A stretch of 14,071 bases of DNA, taken from Desulfobacterales bacterium (GTDB taxonomy: Bacteria; Desulfobacterota; DSM-4660; Desulfatiglandales; Desulfatiglandaceae). The stretch spans positions 1 through 14,071 of the forward strand of contig JAKLQB010000125.1 in assembly GCA_022013615.1 (NCBI GenBank). Reading direction: 5' to 3'. The notes beneath the pieces were generated by a model. The model saw nothing but the letters and a program-made list of their open reading frames with translations. It did no database searches and had not been told where the DNA came from. A program made the position numbers and the translations under genes. This document shows positions 14,071 to 14,071 of this stretch, in pieces. Every line of letters begins with the position of its first letter. Position 1 is the first letter of the stretch.

Positions 14071-14071
14071 G

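Overview
The window looks like a chromosomal segment of an anaerobic or facultative member of the former Deltaproteobacteria (Desulfobacterota, Desulfobacterales-like). That is an inference from three things: the protein styles (split biotin-dependent acyl-CoA carboxylase, paired acyl-CoA dehydrogenases, a BKACE enzyme), the short palindromic and heptanucleotide repeats that fill the intergenic gaps, and a HigBA module. No rRNA, tRNA or CRISPR array was seen. Almost every gene lies on the minus strand, so transcription runs from right to left.

Region 1 (8456 down to 154) is one catabolic acyl-CoA operon. In transcription order it encodes a canonical acyl-CoA dehydrogenase, a divergent acyl-CoA dehydrogenase, an acyl-CoA carboxylase carboxyltransferase of the methylcrotonyl-CoA carboxylase beta type, a biotin carboxylase, a biotin carrier protein, an enoyl-CoA hydratase with active-site features of 3-methylglutaconyl-CoA hydratase, and a zinc-dependent beta-keto acid cleavage enzyme (BKACE, DUF849). 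This reads like a leucine/isovalerate (liu-type) pathway: dehydrogenate, carboxylate, hydrate. The expected HMG-CoA lyase is missing, and BKACE sits in its place. Four of the gaps inside this operon carry repeat sequence; three of those repeats lie directly against a stop codon.

Region 2 (8457-9466) holds an unrecognised coding-like remnant and a HigB-HigA toxin-antitoxin pair. The pair has a clear operator/promoter, in which a perfect inverted repeat overlaps a predicted leaderless promoter.

Region 3 (9467-13576) is a second minus-strand cluster: a frameshifted SRPBCC-like protein, a class III aminotransferase, an uncharacterised protein with kinase-like motifs, and a secernin-type C69 Ntn-hydrolase. 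The last two are separated by only 3 bases. The substrate is unknown, and this cluster is the best candidate for an undescribed system.

Region 4 (13646-14071) is mobile-element debris: the N-terminal part of a tyrosine recombinase on the plus strand, interrupted next to the C-terminal end of a REP-associated (Y1/IS200-like) transposase that runs off the right edge on the minus strand.
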